Origin: an uncultured Clostridia bacterium
Lineage (GTDB): Bacteria > Bacillota > Clostridia > TANB77 > CAG-508
Reading direction: 5' to 3'
Assembly: GCA_947627185.1 (NCBI GenBank)
Contig: CANQVF010000001.1
Location: 99,404-163,403, forward strand
DNA length: 64,000 nucleotides
Of the stretch, positions 27,211 through 36,285 are shown piece after piece. The notes below the pieces were generated by a model. The model did not search any database, was not told where the DNA came from, and saw only the letters and a program-made list of their open reading frames with translations. Numbering within the stretch: the stretch's first letter is position 1; every line of letters begins with the position of its first letter. The position numbers and the translations under genes are program-made.

Positions 27211-29175
27211 ATGTTTAAATTACATTCAGAATATAAACCAACTGGTGACCAACCAGAAGCAATTGAATATTTAAGTAATGGGATTAAAGAAGGAAAAAAA
27301 TTTCAAACACTTCTTGGTGTTACAGGTTCTGGAAAAACTTTCACAATGGCAAATGTAATAGAAAAAGTACAAAAACCAACATTAGTTTTAGCACATAATA
27401 AGACTTTAGCTGGACAATTATATTCAGAATTTAAAGAATTTTTTCCAGAAAATAATGTAGAATATTTTGTTTCGTATTATGATTATTATCAGCCAGAAGC
27501 ATATATTGCCTCTTCAGATACTTATATTGAAAAAGATGCATCTATTAATGATGAAATAGATAAACTTCGCCATTCTGCAACAGCATCATTATTTGAAACA
27601 AGAGATGTAATAATAGTTGCTTCTGTATCTTGCATATATGGTTTAGGTGACCCAATAGATTATGAAAATATGATAGTATCTCTTCGTCCAGGAATGGAAA
27701 GAGATAGAAATGAAATAATGAGAAAATTAGTAAATATGCAGTATACAAGAAATGAAATGGATTTTAAAAGAGGAACATTTAGAGCCAAAGGAGATATTTT
27801 GGAAATTTTTCCATCAAATAAAGAAGAAACAGCTATAAGAGTTGAATTTTGGGGTGATGAAATAGATAAAATTTCAGAAATAAATCCTCTTACAGGAAAA
27901 GCAGTAGCTACTAGAGAACATGTTATGATTTATCCAAACTCTCACTATGTAACAAGCAAAGATAAGCTTGAAAGAGCTTTAGAAACAATAGAAGAAGAGA
28001 TGGAAGAAAGAGTAGAATATTTTAAACAAAATAAAAAATTAATTGAAGCACAACGTATAGAAGAAAGAACAAATTTTGATATTGAAATGCTTAAAGAAAC
28101 AGGTTTTTGTCAAGGAATAGAAAATTATTCAAGACATATTAGTGGAAGAAAAGCTGGAAGTCCACCATATACTTTATTTGATTATTTTCCTGATGATTTT
28201 CTTTTACTTATAGATGAATCCCATGCTACAATTCCACAAGTAAGAGCTATGTATAATGGAGATAGAGCAAGAAAAGAATCTTTAGTAAATTACGGTTTTA
28301 GACTTCCATCAGCATTTGACAATAGGCCTCTTAGATTTGAGGAATTTGAACAAAGAATAAATCAATGTATTTTTGTTAGTGCAACACCAGCTGATTATGA
28401 AAAAGAACATAGTAAAGAAAATGTTGTAGAACAAATTATTCGTCCAACAGGACTTTTAGATCCTAAAATTGAAGTAAAACCAACTGAAAATCAAATAGAT
28501 GATTTAATGGAACAAATTAATGTTCAAGTTGAAAAAGGAGATAGAGTTTTAGTAACAACACTTACTAAAAAAATGGCAGAAGATTTAACAGCCTTTTTAA
28601 GAAATGCTGGAGTTCGTGTACGTTATATGCATTCAGACATAAAAGCATTAGAAAGAATGGAAATAATAAGAGATTTACGTATAGGAGAATTTGATGTGTT
28701 GGTAGGTATAAATCTTTTAAGAGAAGGTTTAGATATACCAGAAGTATCATTAGTTGCTATACTTGATGCAGATAAAGAAGGTTTTTTACGTTCAGAACGT
28801 TCTTTAATTCAAACAATTGGACGTGCTGCTAGAAATACAGAAGGAAGAGTTATAATGTATGCAGATGAACTTACAGAATCAATGGAAAAAGCAATTTCTG
28901 AAACTAATAGAAGAAGAAGTTTGCAAGAAAAATATAATGAAGAACATAATATTACTCCTCAAACAATTAGAAAATCAGTTCGAGATGTAATAAAAGCAAC
29001 TCTTGTTGAAGATATTCAAAGTAAATATAATATTGATGAAAATGAAAGCATAGAAGATATTATTGAAAAATTAACAGATGAAATGCTTGTTTTTGCGAGA
29101 AAAATGGAATTTGAAAAAGCAGCTGAATTAAGAGATAAAATAAAAGAATTAGAAAAGTTTAAAACAGAAAAATAA
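27211..29175 (+). CDS. uvrB: Excinuclease ABC subunit B
   Basis: A 654-residue UvrB from ATG 27211 (AAAAGGAG upstream). It has Walker [12 protein letters not shown] near residue 40, the beta-hairpin region [11 protein letters not shown], the DESHATIPQ helicase motif [12 protein letters not shown], and [16 protein letters not shown]. The C-terminal UVR helix pair ([20 protein letters not shown]) binds UvrC. It is a damage-verifying helicase of nucleotide-excision repair. uvrA is about 4 kb downstream, with a HipA-like cassette and purC inserted between; in many Firmicutes uvrB and uvrA are adjacent. Confidence 0.97.
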   Translation: MFKLHSEYKPTGDQPEAIEYLSNGIKEGKKFQTLLGVTGSGKTFTMANVIEKVQKPTLVLAHNKTLAGQLYSEFKEFFPENNVEYFVSYYDYYQPEAYIASSDTYIEKDASINDEIDKLRHSATASLFETRDVIIVASVSCIYGLGDPIDYENMIVSLRPGMERDRNEIMRKLVNMQYTRNEMDFKRGTFRAKGDILEIFPSNKEETAIRVEFWGDEIDKISEINPLTGKAVATREHVMIYPNSHYVTSKDKLERALETIEEEMEERVEYFKQNKKLIEAQRIEERTNFDIEMLKETGFCQGIENYSRHISGRKAGSPPYTLFDYFPDDFLLLIDESHATIPQVRAMYNGDRARKESLVNYGFRLPSAFDNRPLRFEEFEQRINQCIFVSATPADYEKEHSKENVVEQIIRPTGLLDPKIEVKPTENQIDDLMEQINVQVEKGDRVLVTTLTKKMAEDLTAFLRNAGVRVRYMHSDIKALERMEIIRDLRIGEFDVLVGINLLREGLDIPEVSLVAILDADKEGFLRSERSLIQTIGRAARNTEGRVIMYADELTESMEKAISETNRRRSLQEKYNEEHNITPQTIRKSVRDVIKATLVEDIQSKYNIDENESIEDIIEKLTDEMLVFARKMEFEKAAELRDKIKELEKFKTEK

Positions 29176-29285
29176 TTATAATTTATAGAATTAAATCTAA
29201 GATTTAGATATAGAGCAAACACTTGAATTATAAAGAAAAATATGGTAAAATATAAAAAGTATCGTTTTAGTAATTAGGAGATTAT

Positions 29286-30398
29286 ATGGAGAATAAAGTA
29301 AAATCTTTAGAAGAAGTAAGTAAAGAAATTAATGAAACATTAGGAGAATTTAAACAATTTAGTTCACAAAATAAATATTATATGGTTGGTTATAGAGGAA
29401 AAGGTATTAACTTGGAAAATCAAAAAATAAATACAGATTTAAATTTCCCAGGAACTAGTCAACCAATCTCATTTGGTCATTTTAAATCAAAACAAGGATA
29501 TAATTCAAAATATAAAAATAATAAAGAACATGCAAATCACTATGGAGAATATTTAGCTTATATTATATTAAAGCAATTAGGAAAAAAAGCATGTAAAGTA
29601 GATTTAGGTACTATGATAATGAAACATCCTTATACTCAAAAAGATATTTTAGTCGAAGGATGTTTAAGCCATTTTCAATTAACACCACAAGAAATATTTA
29701 AGCCTATATCAGTTTCTGTTGTTGATTTTAAAAATGCACATCCTAAGAAATATAGAGAATTAACAGAAAGAGGAAGAACTAGCTCAGAAAGAAATTACAC
29801 TAATGTAGAAATAATATTAGAAACAATTAACGATTTACTTGAAAAAAGTGGTCAAAAGGAAAAAATACCTGAAATAAGAAAAAAATTTTTTGATATGTGT
29901 ATGTTTGATATAAAATTTGCAAACAGAGATAGACATGATGAAAACTTTGGTTTAAGAATTAATCAAGATACCGATGAAATAGATTTTTATCATTTATTTG
30001 ATAATGAACAAATTTTAGGATTTCAAGAAGATAAAGCTAATATTCAAAAATATTTATCAAACAGCAAAGAATATCAAAAATTTAAAGATAGAGAATTAAC
30101 ATCTTGTATAGGAATTCCTTTTAAAACGCAAAAAATAAAACATACTGAATTATTAACATATTTATTAGAAAATTATTATGATGAAACAATGGATTCTTTA
30201 AAAGATATAGGTAGATATAAATTAGAAAACCTTGAAGAACTTATGAATATATGTCCAGGATTATCAGATGAACACAAAGAATTAGCTAAAAAAATTTTTA
30301 TCGAGAGAGAAAAAGAAATAAACGAAACTGTACAAAAATTTGAAAAAGAACGAATGAATAGAACTTATGAAGATGATAGTGATCAATTATCTGTATAA
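29286..30398 (+). CDS. HipA-like kinase-fold protein 1
   Basis: A 370-residue cytoplasmic protein with no membrane segment. It has a HipA-type kinase core: the catalytic loop reads DIKFANRDRHDENFGLR (HipA has NTDRHxxNFG), and the metal-binding loop is FYHLFDNEQILG. Upstream parts (HYGEYLAYIILKQLGKKACK and VEGCLSHFQL) resemble the nucleotide-binding half of HipA. It begins a tight three-gene run: a 16-base gap to a small protein, and that one is 3 bases before a second kinase-like gene. HipA-like kinases phosphorylate targets such as glutamyl- or tryptophanyl-tRNA synthetase in toxin-antitoxin systems; the target here is unknown. Confidence 0.7.
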   Translation: MENKVKSLEEVSKEINETLGEFKQFSSQNKYYMVGYRGKGINLENQKINTDLNFPGTSQPISFGHFKSKQGYNSKYKNNKEHANHYGEYLAYIILKQLGKKACKVDLGTMIMKHPYTQKDILVEGCLSHFQLTPQEIFKPISVSVVDFKNAHPKKYRELTERGRTSSERNYTNVEIILETINDLLEKSGQKEKIPEIRKKFFDMCMFDIKFANRDRHDENFGLRINQDTDEIDFYHLFDNEQILGFQEDKANIQKYLSNSKEYQKFKDRELTSCIGIPFKTQKIKHTELLTYLLENYYDETMDSLKDIGRYKLENLEELMNICPGLSDEHKELAKKIFIEREKEINETVQKFEKERMNRTYEDDSDQLSV

Positions 30399-30413
30399 GG
30401 GAAAGGGTACAAA

Positions 30414-30785
30414 ATGGAATATTTATATTTAAAATGGATTAATTATAAAACAGGAAAAAAATATTTATTAGGAGCTTTATTTAGAGATAAAGAAAAAGGT
30501 AAATATTATTTTAAAATGAGCAAAAAACATGTAGAGAAAGCTTTAGAAGAAAAAGCTATTTCAAGATCTATTTTACCTTTTTCAGATTTTGATAAAATTT
30601 ATGAAAGTGATGAAATTTTTCCAATTTTTAAAATAAGATTACCAAAAATAGAAAGATACACTGATGATGAAATCAAAGAATTATTAAAAGATATGCAAAT
30701 GGATGAGTATGATGAATTTGAATATTTAAGAAAAACTAAAGGTGTTTTAGTAACAGATAAATTCATAATAGAAGAGGAGAAATAG
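30414..30785 (+). CDS. Small HipS-like/HipA N-terminal-like partner protein
   Basis: A 123-residue soluble protein. It begins with MEYLYLKWINYKTGKKYLLG, then PFSDFDKIYESDEIFPIFKI and RLPKIERYTDDEIKELLKDM, and ends LVTDKFIIEEEK. This resembles the HipA N-terminal subdomain found as a separate protein (HipS) in HipBST systems, and the N-terminal part of some HIRAN-domain proteins; I could not run a search to decide. It lies between two HipA-like kinase genes with almost no spacing, so it probably binds one or both products, as an antitoxin or a regulatory subunit. Confidence 0.5.
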   Translation: MEYLYLKWINYKTGKKYLLGALFRDKEKGKYYFKMSKKHVEKALEEKAISRSILPFSDFDKIYESDEIFPIFKIRLPKIERYTDDEIKELLKDMQMDEYDEFEYLRKTKGVLVTDKFIIEEEK

Positions 30786-30787
30786 AA

Positions 30788-31837
30788 ATGTTAAGTTTCA
30801 AAAATATTGATGAGTTTATACCACGTAGATTTGAAACAACAGGAATGTTAAAAGGAAAAAGATGGTATACAGATTCTAAAAGAAATCGTATGGGTCTTTT
30901 TAAACCACAAAGAAATGAATTTGGTGATAAAAAAGTTTTTTGCGCAAATCATTATGGAGAATTTATAGGGCATTTATTAGCATTAAATGCTTCTATACCA
31001 TCTTGTCAAGTTGAACTTGCACATTTATCAAAATATTTTTCAAATATTCATAAATTTCTAAATAATGGTACCCCAATTCCAAAAGATGGATGTATTAGTT
31101 ATAGTCAATTATCTTCAGATGATGAATTAGATCCAGGAAAAATAGTAATTAGTTGTTTTAATACTAGGGATTCTAAAAAATATGATGAATTAACAAAAAA
31201 TGATATTAGAAATATGGACAAGAATGATAATATTGAAGTTGTATTATCTTCCATAGAATTTAAAACAAGAGATTTTTATAAATATAAACAAGATATTTCA
31301 AAAGAGTATATAGATAAAAAAGTAGAAGAAAATAGATATTTAGCAATTCAAATGATGGTATATGATTGCTTATATGGTAATAATGATAGACATGATGAAA
31401 ATTGGTCTATGAAAAGAAATGATTCTGATATAGAATTATATTCATTATATGATAACGAAAGAGTTTTAGGACTTTATGAAAATCAAAATGTTATTGAAGA
31501 AGCTTTAAAAAGTAAAGATGTAGAAAGAGCATCAGATAAAATTTTATTTTCAAGAATGAGAGTTCCTGGTGAAAAAGAGAAATATTCTAATTATAAAAAT
31601 GTTTTAAAATATTTAATGCAAAACTATAAAAAAGAAACTACACAAGCTTTAGAAAAAAATTTATCAAAAAATTCACCAGAAGTTATACATGCTTTATTAG
31701 AATCTTGTGAAGGATTGCCTAAACCTTACATAGATTTTGGAACACAGATATATAAAACAAGATTTGAATTTGCTAGAAATTTATATAAAATTAATTCTCA
31801 TACATATCCAGAAAGTCCAGTGGAAGAATCAAGATAA
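30788..31837 (+). CDS. HipA-like kinase-fold protein 2
   Basis: A 349-residue protein paralogous to the first gene of the cassette. It has the same loops: YDCLYGNNDRHDENWSMKR (catalytic) and ELYSLYDNERVLGLYE (metal binding), plus the shared NHYGEFIGHLL and KDGCISYSQL segments. The N-terminal part (GMLKGKRWYTDSKRNRMGLF) aligns with the HipA phosphate-binding region. The two kinases have diverged well beyond recent duplication. The AGAGGAGAAATAG site before its ATG lies at the end of the small-protein gene, suggesting coupled translation. Confidence 0.7.
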   Translation: MLSFKNIDEFIPRRFETTGMLKGKRWYTDSKRNRMGLFKPQRNEFGDKKVFCANHYGEFIGHLLALNASIPSCQVELAHLSKYFSNIHKFLNNGTPIPKDGCISYSQLSSDDELDPGKIVISCFNTRDSKKYDELTKNDIRNMDKNDNIEVVLSSIEFKTRDFYKYKQDISKEYIDKKVEENRYLAIQMMVYDCLYGNNDRHDENWSMKRNDSDIELYSLYDNERVLGLYENQNVIEEALKSKDVERASDKILFSRMRVPGEKEKYSNYKNVLKYLMQNYKKETTQALEKNLSKNSPEVIHALLESCEGLPKPYIDFGTQIYKTRFEFARNLYKINSHTYPESPVEESR

Positions 31838-31863
31838 TTACATAAAAACAATTTTATTAATTG

Positions 31864-31903
31864 AAAAGATGACTGATTTAAAATCAGTCATCTCTTTTTT
31901 TTG
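31864..31903. terminator. Bidirectional terminator between the HipA-like cassette and purC
   Basis: AAAAGATGACTGATTT pairs with AAATCAGTCATCTCTTTT. It ends in T on the forward strand and lies between two convergent genes. Confidence 0.8.
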
Positions 31904-31922
31904 AAAAAAATAAAAATACTTT

Positions 31923-32963
31923 TTACGGTTCGTTTTCGCTGTAATCTTCGAAATCTTTAACCGCATTGTGCCATTCCCATGCAATTCCGCAAGCAAGAGA
32001 AGCAACATTTTCATCGAATAAACGCTCATAGATTTTGCCATAAATGTTTGAAAGTTCATCAAGGATTTCATCTTTTACTTTTGGAGCTTCAGAATTTCCA
32101 TCCCATTTAAGAACATTATAAACATATCGGCGAATGAACTGTTTATCCATGCTAGGTTGCGGTTTACCAACTTCGTATTGACTAGCATCCCAGAACCGGC
32201 TACTGTCAGGCGTAAAAGCCTCATCAATCAAAACAATTTGCCAGTTGTCGTTTGGTGACTCCTTCACGAGGCCGAATTCCAGCTTAGTATCAGCAATTAT
32301 AATACCTTTTTTCAGTGCATAGTCATGAGCAAAGCAGTAGGATTTAAGGGCATACTCGCTAATAGAAACTGCGAGTTTGCGTGCCCAATTTTCTACAGTT
32401 TCTTGATTAATTTTTCTTAATGAAAAAGTATTAACAAGAAAATTTTTCATGACTTCTACACTTTCAACAAAGTCAATATTGCGATCATGTTCGCCGTACT
32501 CGGCTTTAGTTGATGGAGTATAAATTGGATACGGAAGTTTTTCGGATTCCTTCATTCCAACAGGCAGACGGTAACCATACATAACACCTGTTTTTTTGTA
32601 TGGATCCCAGCTTTTGGATTCAGGAATATAATATCCCCGTACAATAGCTTCAATTGGAATGGGGATACATTTCCAAGCTACAACACCAGTACCTTCAAAC
32701 GAATCATCAAGACCGTACTGTAGCATTGCATCAGCACTAGAAGTAACCAGATGATTGTCGATGATTTGTGCGGATTTAAGAAGATGCATCCACCTAAGAG
32801 ACATTTGGTTTAGGATTAAACCTTTATCTCTGACATATCCAGGAAACACTTTATCACCAACCGAAAACCGGTTTGTTCTATTGAAGAACATTACTTGTGG
32901 AAAGTGTTCGGACTGATAGATGTCACAAACTTTACCGCGTTTTACAAGTTGCAAATGACTCAT
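31923..32963 (-). CDS. purC: SAICAR synthetase PurC, horizontally acquired
   Basis: A 346-residue enzyme of purine synthesis (CAIR + Asp + ATP to SAICAR). The start is CAT 32961-32963 on the forward strand, with AAAAGGGGTG upstream; a longer in-frame start has no such site. Motifs are VKRGKVCDIYQ, VRGYYIPESKSWDPYKKTG, TPSTKAEYGEHD, IADTKLEFG, IDEAFTPDSSRFWDASQYEV and QPSMDKQFIRRYV. Base and codon use are clearly richer in G and C than in every neighbour. It has three in-frame CGG codons (forward positions 32196, 32637, 32868), and the Arg of SSRFW and VRGY are conserved family residues, so CGG must mean Arg here. It stands alone, opposite to its neighbours, next to a dispersed repeat. No other purine genes are nearby. 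Recent transfer is likely; whether it is decoded properly in this host is unclear. Confidence 0.9.
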   Translation of the reverse strand: MSHLQLVKRGKVCDIYQSEHFPQVMFFNRTNRFSVGDKVFPGYVRDKGLILNQMSLRWMHLLKSAQIIDNHLVTSSADAMLQYGLDDSFEGTGVVAWKCIPIPIEAIVRGYYIPESKSWDPYKKTGVMYGYRLPVGMKESEKLPYPIYTPSTKAEYGEHDRNIDFVESVEVMKNFLVNTFSLRKINQETVENWARKLAVSISEYALKSYCFAHDYALKKGIIIADTKLEFGLVKESPNDNWQIVLIDEAFTPDSSRFWDASQYEVGKPQPSMDKQFIRRYVYNVLKWDGNSEAPKVKDEILDELSNIYGKIYERLFDENVASLACGIAWEWHNAVKDFEDYSENEP

Positions 32964-33096
32964 ACTTAAACACCCCTTTTTTATTTTTTTCTCAAAGTCC
33001 TTTAACATTCATTATTAGTAATGCATTGTCAAAGAATGTTATAAAACAGTGAGTATAAAAATTATACAACAATTTTGCCTAAAAGTAAAGAAATAC

Positions 33097-33189
33097 TGAC
33101 TTGCTGTCGCAATCTTCTTTTTTAAAAAAAGAGATGAAGATTGCTCCATTTCGCCTTTCGCTTCGCTTCACTTGATCGCTTACGCATCA
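33097..33189. repeat. Interspersed repeat core, copy B
   Basis: About 93 bases match the interior of the palindromic element at 3471-3634: TGTCGCAATCTTCTTTTTTA, then GATGAAGATTGCTCCATT, then CGCCTTTCGCT and TCGCTTACGC. Here the long outer arms are absent or decayed. The internal inverted repeat CAATCTTC/GAAGATTG is kept. The copy lies between purC and uvrA. It is more GC-rich than the surrounding region, like copy A. Confidence 0.8.
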
Positions 33190-33255
33190 ATAATTAGTAA
33201 TATATATAAGTTATCAAAGAAAGATGAAATGTAAAAAAATAAATTTATATATATA

Positions 33256-33280
33256 CAAACTTTTGTTTATGTGATATAAT
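33256..33280 (+). promoter_or_regulatory. uvrA promoter region with possible degenerate SOS box
   Basis: TATAAT at 33275-33280 is preceded by AAAC-TTTT-GTTT (33257-33268), which keeps the form GAAC-N4-GTTC of Gram-positive LexA boxes with a changed outer base on each side. No clear -35 is seen. There is no matching site before uvrB, so LexA control is only a possibility. Confidence 0.3.
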
Positions 33281-33387
33281 ATTTCTACTTTTTGAAAAAA
33301 TATTTTTTTCACTTTATATATTTAATATATATTATTTTTTAAATTTTTTTAAAATAGATTATTTTATTTTTGTGTGAAGGAGAAAAA

Positions 33388-36210
33388 ATGAACGATAAAA
33401 TTATTATAAGAGGTGCAAAAGAGCATAATTTAAAAAATATTAATATTGATATTCCTAAAAATAAACTTGTAGTAATAACTGGACTTTCTGGTTCTGGAAA
33501 ATCTTCTCTTGCATTTGATACTTTATATGCAGAAGGTCAAAGGAGATATGTTGAAAGTTTATCATCTTATGCAAGACAATTTTTAGGATTAATGGAAAAA
33601 CCAGAAGTAGAAAGTATTGAAGGTCTTTCTCCAGCTATTTCAATAGATCAAAAAACAACATCAAAAAATCCACGTTCTACTGTTGGAACAGTTACAGAAA
33701 TATATGATTTTTTAAGATTATTATATGCTAGAATAGGTATTCCTTATTGTCCAAAGTGTGGTAGAAAAATAGAAAAACAAACTATTGATCAAATTGTTGA
33801 TGCCGTATTTACTTTAGAAGCAGGAACTAGAATTCAAATTTTAAGTCCAATAGTTAGAGGTAAAAAAGGTGAATTTACTAAGTTATTAGAAAATATGCAA
33901 AAAGAAGGTTTTGTAAGATGCAAAATAGATGGAGAACTTTATGAACTTTCTGATGATATAAATTTAGATAGAAATAAAAAGCATAATATAGATATTGTTG
34001 TAGATAGATTAGTTGTAAAAGAAGAAATTAGAAATAGGTTATCTGAATCTATTGAAACAGCTATGAAACATTCAAATAATTTAGTTAAAATAGAAGCGCC
34101 TGGCAAAACAAAATTATTTAGTGGAAACTATGCTTGTCCAGATTGTAATATTAGTTTCGAAGAGTTAACACCAAGAATGTTTTCATTTAATAATCCTTTT
34201 GGTGCTTGCCCGGATTGTACAGGTATTGGATATCTTATGAAAATGGATGAAGATTTAATAATACCAGATAAAAATAAAACACTTTATGATGGAGTAAAAG
34301 CCTTCGGCTCTAGTACTTTAAAAAAAGGCGACACAATGGCAAGAATGTATTTTGAAAGTATAGGAAGACATTATGGTGTTGAAATAAAAAATAAACCAAT
34401 AAAAAAATTACCAAAAGAATTTTTAGAAAAAATTCTTTATGGAACAGGTGATGAAGAAATTGATTTTGAATATACATCTTCTGCAGGAACAAGAAAATTT
34501 ACTCAACCTTTTGAAGGAGTTTTACCTACTCTAGATAGGAGATATAGAGAAACAAAATCAGATGGAATGAGACGTTTTTATGAACTTTATATGAGTAATA
34601 GACCTTGTTATACATGTAATGGAGCAAGATTAAAACCAGAAGTATTAGCAATAAAAATTGGAGATAAAAATATAAATCAAATTACTGATTTACCAATTAG
34701 AAAATTAAAAGAATATTTAAATAATTTAGATTTAAGTAAAAAAGATAGAATGATAGCAGATGTTATTTTAAGAGAAATAAATGCTAGACTACAATTTTTA
34801 ATGGATGTAGGACTTGAATATTTAACTTTATCAAGAAGTGCTGGAACTTTATCTGGTGGTGAAGCGCAAAGAATTAGACTTGCAACTCAAATAGGTTCAG
34901 GTTTATCTGGTGTTTTATACATATTAGATGAACCGAGTATTGGACTTCATCAAAGAGATAATGATAAGCTTTTAGCAACTCTTAAAAAATTAAGAGATTT
35001 AGGAAATACGTTAATTGTTGTTGAACATGATGAAGATACTATGTATGCTGCTGATCAAATTATTGATATTGGTCCAGGTGCTGGAATTCACGGAGGAAAC
35101 GTTATAGCACAAGGAACAGCAGAAGAAATTAAAAATGTTGAAAATTCTATAACAGGAAAATATTTAAGTGGTAGAGAAAAAATAAAAGTTCCTAAAAAAA
35201 GAAGAAAATCAAATGGAAAATCAATTGAAATTGTTAATGCTCAAGAAAACAATTTAAAAAATATTACAGTCAAAATTCCACTTGGAATATTTAATTGTGT
35301 AACAGGTGTTTCAGGTTCTGGAAAATCTACTTTGGTAAATGAAGTTTTGTATAAAAACTTAGCTAAAGAAATAAATGGTTCTAACGAAAAGGCTGGAAAA
35401 TGTGAGAAAATAAAAGGAATTGAAAATATAGATAAAATTATTAATATAGATCAATCACCTATTGGAAGAACCCCACGTTCTAATCCTGCCACATATACTG
35501 GTGTTTTTGATGTAATTCGTGATATTTTTGCAGAAACAAATGAAGCAAAAATGAAAGGATATCAAAAAGGAAGATTCAGTTTTAATGTTGAAGGTGGTAG
35601 ATGCGAAGCATGTCAAGGTGATGGTGTTTTAAAAATTGAAATGAACTTTCTTCCAGATATATATGTTCCTTGTGAAGTATGCAAAGGAAAAAGATATAAT
35701 AGAGAAACACTTGAAGTAAAATATAAAGGAAAAAGTATTGCAGATGTTTTAGATATGACAGTCGAAGAAGCTTTAGAGTTTTTTAATAATATTCCTAGAA
35801 TAAAACAAAAAATTCAAACATTAAGTGATGTAGGACTTGGATATATTAAACTTGGACAACCATCAACCACATTATCTGGTGGTGAAGCACAAAGGGTTAA
35901 ACTTGCAACTGAACTTTCAAAAAGAGCAACTGGAAAAACTTTATATATATTAGATGAACCTACTACTGGACTTCACATAGCAGATGTTCATAAATTGGTT
36001 GATATTTTACAAAGATTGGTTGATACAGGAAATACTATTTTAGTTATTGAACATAATTTAGATTTAATTAAAACAGCTGATAATATAATAGACTTAGGAC
36101 CAGAAGGTGGAGAAAATGGAGGAGAAATTATTGCAATTGGTACTCCAGAGCAAATATGTAAAAATGAAAAGACTTATACAGGAAAATTTTTAAAAAAATA
36201 TTTAGAATAA
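33388..36210 (+). CDS. uvrA: Excinuclease ABC subunit A
   Basis: A 940-residue UvrA from ATG 33388 (GAAGGAGAAA). It has two ABC modules: Walker [13 protein letters not shown] near residue 32 and [12 protein letters not shown] near 645, with signatures [20 protein letters not shown] and [20 protein letters not shown]. Zinc modules are [15 protein letters not shown]...CPDC, and CEACQGDG...CEVCKG. It recognises DNA damage and loads UvrB. Reading frame intact, no in-frame CGG. Confidence 0.97.
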   Translation: MNDKIIIRGAKEHNLKNINIDIPKNKLVVITGLSGSGKSSLAFDTLYAEGQRRYVESLSSYARQFLGLMEKPEVESIEGLSPAISIDQKTTSKNPRSTVGTVTEIYDFLRLLYARIGIPYCPKCGRKIEKQTIDQIVDAVFTLEAGTRIQILSPIVRGKKGEFTKLLENMQKEGFVRCKIDGELYELSDDINLDRNKKHNIDIVVDRLVVKEEIRNRLSESIETAMKHSNNLVKIEAPGKTKLFSGNYACPDCNISFEELTPRMFSFNNPFGACPDCTGIGYLMKMDEDLIIPDKNKTLYDGVKAFGSSTLKKGDTMARMYFESIGRHYGVEIKNKPIKKLPKEFLEKILYGTGDEEIDFEYTSSAGTRKFTQPFEGVLPTLDRRYRETKSDGMRRFYELYMSNRPCYTCNGARLKPEVLAIKIGDKNINQITDLPIRKLKEYLNNLDLSKKDRMIADVILREINARLQFLMDVGLEYLTLSRSAGTLSGGEAQRIRLATQIGSGLSGVLYILDEPSIGLHQRDNDKLLATLKKLRDLGNTLIVVEHDEDTMYAADQIIDIGPGAGIHGGNVIAQGTAEEIKNVENSITGKYLSGREKIKVPKKRRKSNGKSIEIVNAQENNLKNITVKIPLGIFNCVTGVSGSGKSTLVNEVLYKNLAKEINGSNEKAGKCEKIKGIENIDKIINIDQSPIGRTPRSNPATYTGVFDVIRDIFAETNEAKMKGYQKGRFSFNVEGGRCEACQGDGVLKIEMNFLPDIYVPCEVCKGKRYNRETLEVKYKGKSIADVLDMTVEEALEFFNNIPRIKQKIQTLSDVGLGYIKLGQPSTTLSGGEAQRVKLATELSKRATGKTLYILDEPTTGLHIADVHKLVDILQRLVDTGNTILVIEHNLDLIKTADNIIDLGPEGGENGGEIIAIGTPEQICKNEKTYTGKFLKKYLE

Positions 36211-36218
36211 TATTTTAT

Positions 36219-36256
36219 AAAAAACTAATATGATATATAATCATATTAGTTTTTTA
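36219..36256 (+). terminator. Terminator after uvrA
   Basis: AAAAACTAATATGAT pairs with ATCATATTAGTTTTTT. Confidence 0.9.
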
Positions 36257-36285
36257 TTTAGAAAAATGAAAGGAATTTCTTAAAA

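Noticed and set aside
32964..33096. Purine riboswitch before purC
   Set aside because: The reverse-strand leader has no recognisable purine aptamer core or terminator pair; only a ribosome site and AT-rich sequence are seen.
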